Source: Actinomycetota bacterium (GTDB lineage Bacteria > Actinomycetota > Thermoleophilia > Miltoncostaeales > Miltoncostaeaceae). From it: a stretch of 8,636 nucleotides of DNA. Below are positions 6,586-8,636 of the stretch, one piece after another. The notes under the pieces were generated by a model. That model was not told the origin of the DNA. It searched no databases and saw nothing but the letters and a program-made list of their open reading frames with translations. Within the stretch, counting starts at the first letter, position 1; the number at the start of each line of letters is the position of its first letter. The stretch is from the NCBI GenBank assembly GCA_005800465.1, contig SYFI01000015.1, positions 1 through 8,636 of the forward strand, read 5' to 3'. The translations under genes were made by a program, and so were the position numbers.

Positions 6586-6860
6586 CACGGCAGTCGAATG
6601 GCCGCGCGTACGGTGGCCGGATCGAAACCGTGCCCGAGCATGGGCATGGCGGGCATGGGTGCGGCGCCCGTCACCATCACCATGGCGCCGGAGCGACCAG
6701 TGGCACCCACGGCTCGCCGTCGCGCGTCATCCTGCGCGCCCGACGCAGCGGCGAGCATGGCGGCCACCTGCACGGCGGCGATGGCCAGCAACACGAGCAC
6801 GGGTAGCAGCGACAGCACCTCGATGGATGCCTGCCCCATCTCCCGGACCCGCAGAATCAT
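6585..6860 (-). CDS. TadE-like minor pseudopilin (second of pair)
   Basis: Small protein of 91 residues with the TadE-like layout: a short basic N-terminus, then MGQASIEV, then a hydrophobic helix (about 13-39, rich in Leu, Ala and Val) and a small outer domain that is unusually methionine- and proline-rich (MPAMPML). G9 followed by E14 at +5 matches the prepilin-peptidase site seen in type IV-like and Tad pseudopilins, so processing is likely if the peptidase is present. The ATG at 6860 forms ATGA with the previous gene's stop, which fixes the start. A reading 15 codons longer lies inside the neighbouring gene. Its stop overlaps the start of the TadG-like fusion, so the three genes are almost certainly co-translated. 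Assigned by motif and context; the outer domain is not recognised. Confidence 0.8.
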   Translation of the reverse strand: MILRVREMGQASIEVLSLLPVLVLLAIAAVQVAAMLAAASGAQDDARRRAVGATGRSGAMVMVTGAAPMPAMPMLGHGFDPATVRAAIRLP

Positions 6861-7210
6861 GGAGCCGACTCCGCCTGACCCAAAATGGCGGTCGCCGGAA
6901 ACCAAGGAGCGAGCGACGGCACCGCCACACGCACGCGTACCCGATGCGACCCATCAGGGCCGGTGCTCATTTGCACCGTTGCTACGCGTGTGAGGGACCC
7001 GGGCAGCGCCGCGCGTACGGCGTCACTGGCCGGCGCGCCCACCTGCGCCCCACGTGCCCCTGCACGCGCCGACTCCCGCGCCACACCCCACAGGTGAAGG
7101 GTGATCACCACTTGCAGGCCCGCAATTGCGAGTAATCCGATGAGCGGCAGCAGCGCCACCATCTCCACCGCGGCCTGTCCCCGCTGTCCGGCTCTCCGCA
7201 ATGGGTGCAT
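6857..7210 (-). CDS. TadE-like minor pseudopilin (first of pair)
   Basis: A 117-residue protein with an Arg-rich N-terminus, RGQAAVEM at 10-17 and a hydrophobic helix at about 14-38. The outer domain holds charged and Val-rich strands (HRVRVRVAVPSL near 90-101). G11 with E16 at +5 fits a prepilin-peptidase cleavage site. TadE proteins are minor pilins of Flp/Tad pili, held in the inner membrane with the C-terminus outside. This is the first gene of the overlapping pseudopilin/TadG-fusion set. ATG at 7210 has no clear ribosome binding site, but a TAnnnT word lies six bases upstream, so a leaderless start is possible. A GTG at 7227-7225 is out of frame. No Tad ATPase or TadB/C gene is in the window. 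Confidence 0.82.
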   Translation of the reverse strand: MHPLRRAGQRGQAAVEMVALLPLIGLLAIAGLQVVITLHLWGVARESARAGARGAQVGAPASDAVRAALPGSLTRVATVQMSTGPDGSHRVRVRVAVPSLAPWFPATAILGQAESAP

Positions 7211-7216
7211 ACATCG

Positions 7217-7222
7217 ACGCTA
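7217..7222 (-). promoter_or_regulatory. Possible -10 element giving a leaderless start for the first pseudopilin gene
   Basis: TAGCGT fits the TAnnnT core of actinobacterial -10 elements and lies exactly six bases (CGATGT) before the ATG at 7210. The 88-base gap 7211-7298 shows no other clear promoter or terminator. Three fixed bases are weak evidence alone; the same spacing before two nearby genes strengthens it. Confidence 0.3.
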
Positions 7223-7298
7223 TGCACGGGCAGCACGCCCATGGCGCGCGCATTGCGACGATTCGCCCCCCTACCGGTGACGGCGGGCGATCAGCCCA

Positions 7299-7655
7299 TC
7301 ACAACTTGCGGCTGTCCCTGATGATCCACCAGATGAGCATCACCAGCGCGGCGATGAGCGCCAGATAGCCCAAGGGCGTAATGCGGTCGGCAAGCAGCGG
7401 GTAGCCCGCGATCACCAGAAAGGCGATGGCCAGCGCAGAAAGCACCACGGCCGCTCGCTGCCACGGCCGCAGCACCAGCCAGGCCAACTGGTTGCGCCTG
7501 AAGTACTGCACGCCGGCCGCGAGGATGGCCACCACAAACAGCACCGAGATGATCTGCGACACCGACGACACAGCCACCGAGAACGCGCGCTCCCACACCA
7601 CCGCGAGCGCGGCGATGCCGAGAATGATGATCGTGTTGCGGACACCTATGGACAC
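7299..7655 (-). CDS. Four-helix membrane protein of unknown function
   Basis: A 118-residue hydrophobic protein not recognised as any family. Predicted helices lie at about 8-21 (IIILGIAALAVVW), 34-52, 67-88 and 93-112, with short basic segments between them (YFRRNQ, RPWQR) and a charged tail RDSRKL. The pairs of helices and basic loops suggest both termini in the cytoplasm. GTG at 7655 is chosen because the frame further upstream (to 7787) is Arg/Gly/Pro-rich and unlike a protein N-terminus, and because a -10-like TATCCT ends six bases before this GTG. It sits alone, with a gap of 91 bases on one side and 88 on the other, so it is probably its own transcription unit between thrS and the pseudopilin genes. 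Coding status is supported by the well-formed hydrophobic pattern. Confidence 0.72.
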   Translation of the reverse strand: MSIGVRNTIIILGIAALAVVWERAFSVAVSSVSQIISVLFVVAILAAGVQYFRRNQLAWLVLRPWQRAAVVLSALAIAFLVIAGYPLLADRITPLGYLALIAALVMLIWWIIRDSRKL

Positions 7656-7661
7656 GCGGGG

Positions 7662-7667
7662 AGGATA
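7662..7667 (-). promoter_or_regulatory. Candidate -10 element giving a leaderless start for the four-helix protein
   Basis: TATCCT on the minus strand matches TATAAT at four of six positions, and exactly six bases (CCCCGC) separate it from the GTG at 7655. No purine-rich ribosome binding site is present in that C-rich stretch. No clear -35 is seen. Confidence 0.42.
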
Positions 7668-7746
7668 GCGGCGGGTGCCCGACGTCCCGTTGCAGAGATG
7701 CGCGGACAACGGTCCCCGGCCTGCTGACCCGGTCGGCCCTGCCCTC

Positions 7747-7938
7747 TCAGCCCTCGCGCTTCGGCTCGGTCCAGTCCTTCTGCGCAAACCCCCTGCACCG
7801 CATCACCGGCACCGCCGGGTACCGGGGAAGCCCTTCGGCCTCACACATGGTGAACACCGATGTGCGCGTGGGCACCAGCCGCTGGTGCGCACAGTTGTCA
7901 CACAGGCCGGCCAACGCACGACGCCGCGGATCGGTCAC
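7747..7938 (-). CDS. Small four-cysteine protein coupled to thrS
   Basis: A 63-residue soluble protein with cysteines at 13, 16, 32 and 48: LCDNCAHQR, then SVFTMCEAEG, then PRYPAVPVMRCRGF. A CxxC pair followed by two single cysteines suggests a zinc-ribbon-like fold that binds one metal ion, though binding is not shown. From memory, similar short proteins with a Pro-Tyr-Pro...Pro-Val...Cys ending occur in other actinobacteria, but I know no function. The GTG at 7938 overlaps the thrS TGA as GTGA, so it is probably translated by ribosomes finishing thrS. The C-terminal tail is charged (KDWTEPKREG). The dense cysteine pattern and exact overlap make this very likely a real gene despite its size. 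Confidence 0.82.
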   Translation of the reverse strand: MTDPRRRALAGLCDNCAHQRLVPTRTSVFTMCEAEGLPRYPAVPVMRCRGFAQKDWTEPKREG

Positions 7939-8636
7939 GCCCGGAGTGCGTCCGCCAGGCCGACGAGGGGCAGGTCGCCATCAAGATCGCCATGGCGGGC
8001 GCGCACAGATGCAGTGCGTGTCTCCACTTCGCGATCGCCCACGATGAGCAGGAACGGCACCTTGGCCAGCTCGCCCTCGCGGATGCGCTTGCCCATGCTC
8101 TCCGACCGCACGTCGGCCCCGCACCTGACGTCCGCTTCGCGAAGTGTCGCGCGCACCTCTTCGGCGTATGCGGCGTGACGGTCGCTCACCGGGATGACCC
8201 GTGCCTGCTCGGGGGCCAGCCAGAACGGCAGGTCGCCACCGGTGTCCTCGAGCAGAATCCCGAGGAAGCGTTCGAGTGAACCAGTGATGGCGCGGTGGAT
8301 GATTACCGGGCGCTCCACCGTGTCGTCGGCTGTCGTGTACTCGAGGCCGAACCGCTCGGGCATGTAGAAGTCGAGCTGGCAGGTGCCCAGCTGCCATGAG
8401 CGGCCCATGGTGTCGGTGACCTGGATGTCGATCTTCGGGCCGTAGAAGGCGCCGTCGCCCTCCTTCAGACCGTACTCCCGGTCGCCAAGGGCGGAGCGCA
8501 GGGCCTCCTCTGCCTGACCCCACATCTCCACGGTGCCGGTGGCCTTCTCGGGGCGCGTGCTTAGATACATGCGTACGTCCTCAAAACCAAACCGCGCGTA
8601 GAAGCGCTCGGTCAGGTCGAGGATGGCCCGCACCTC
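7935..8636 (-). CDS. thrS: Threonyl-tRNA synthetase, C-terminal part (5' end outside window)
   Basis: Cytoplasmic class II aminoacyl-tRNA synthetase that charges tRNA-Thr with threonine. The visible 233 codons begin inside the catalytic core (EVRAILDLTERFYARFGF); the TGS, editing and motif 1-2 regions lie beyond the edge. Visible: LSTRPEK (25-31 of the visible part), GAFYGPKIDIQVTD (62-75), WQLGTCQLDF (81-90), RPVIIHRA with a likely zinc-ligand histidine at 114, and class II motif 3 GSLERFLGIL (119-128). The anticodon-binding domain follows from about 137 (WLAPEQARVIPVSDRH to the C-terminus), including IVGDREVE. The domain is complete at its C-terminal end. The stop at 7937-7935 overlaps the next gene's GTG. 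The first codon in the window is internal, so no start is visible. Confidence 0.97.
   Translation of the reverse strand, partial: EVRAILDLTERFYARFGFEDVRMYLSTRPEKATGTVEMWGQAEEALRSALGDREYGLKEGDGAFYGPKIDIQVTDTMGRSWQLGTCQLDFYMPERFGLEYTTADDTVERPVIIHRAITGSLERFLGILLEDTGGDLPFWLAPEQARVIPVSDRHAAYAEEVRATLREADVRCGADVRSESMGKRIREGELAKVPFLLIVGDREVETRTASVRARHGDLDGDLPLVGLADALRA

Noticed and set aside
5864..7135. Long open frame of 423 codons on the plus strand
   Set aside because: It runs antisense across three real genes and their junctions, is Arg/Pro/Ser/Thr-rich without motifs or hydrophobic order, and is the usual antisense artefact of GC-rich codon use.
7211..7298. GC-rich inverted repeats (for example GGGC-5 nt-GCCC) before the first pseudopilin gene
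   Set aside because: Stems are only four to five base pairs with no T-run; expected by chance in GC-rich DNA.

Overview
This is a GC-rich stretch in which every convincing gene lies on the minus strand, so transcription runs from high to low coordinates. GC-rich codons, GTG starts, GTGA/ATGA overlaps, likely leaderless starts and the uvrC-rapZ-yvcK-...-gap order all point to an actinobacterium. The M15-plus-transglycosylase protein loosely recalls proteins of deep-branching Thermoleophilia-type actinobacteria; that placement is an inference from memory and weak.

Layout in transcription order (right to left): (1) 8636-7935, the C-terminal half of threonyl-tRNA synthetase (thrS), cut by the window edge; (2) 7938-7747, a 63-residue four-cysteine protein whose GTG start overlaps the thrS stop; (3) 7655-7299, a small four-helix membrane protein of unknown function; (4) 7210-5305, three overlapping genes: two TadE-like pseudopilins, then a TadG-like membrane-anchored protein carrying both an M15 peptidase domain and a lytic transglycosylase domain; (5) 5279-1482, uvrC-rapZ-yvcK, tightly packed; (6) 1273-614, a six-helix membrane protein resembling DUF1097, with its own promoter region, strong ribosome binding site and UUCG-loop terminator; (7) 473-1, the N-terminal part of glyceraldehyde-3-phosphate dehydrogenase (gap), cut by the window edge just after the catalytic cysteine.

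How the genes may fit together: RapZ and YvcK are widely tied to amino-sugar and UDP-sugar sensing and to the balance between central carbon metabolism and cell-wall synthesis. gap is the central glycolytic and gluconeogenic step. The TadG-M15-transglycosylase fusion immediately upstream would cut peptidoglycan outside the membrane. The right-hand half is therefore envelope-related and the left half couples envelope precursors to carbon flow, with the DNA-repair gene uvrC embedded by conserved synteny. In most actinobacteria I would expect whiA between yvcK and gap. Here that slot holds the DUF1097-like gene, and no whiA-like coding sequence is visible in the window.

The most unusual items are the three-part TadG/M15/transglycosylase protein with its two pseudopilin partners and no visible Tad machinery, the whiA slot occupied by a gene with different codon use, the four-cysteine protein coupled to thrS, and three genes whose -10-like element sits 6-7 bases before the start codon. 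I saw no tRNA or rRNA gene, insertion sequence, CRISPR array or phage signature. No gene-free stretch exceeds about 210 bases.
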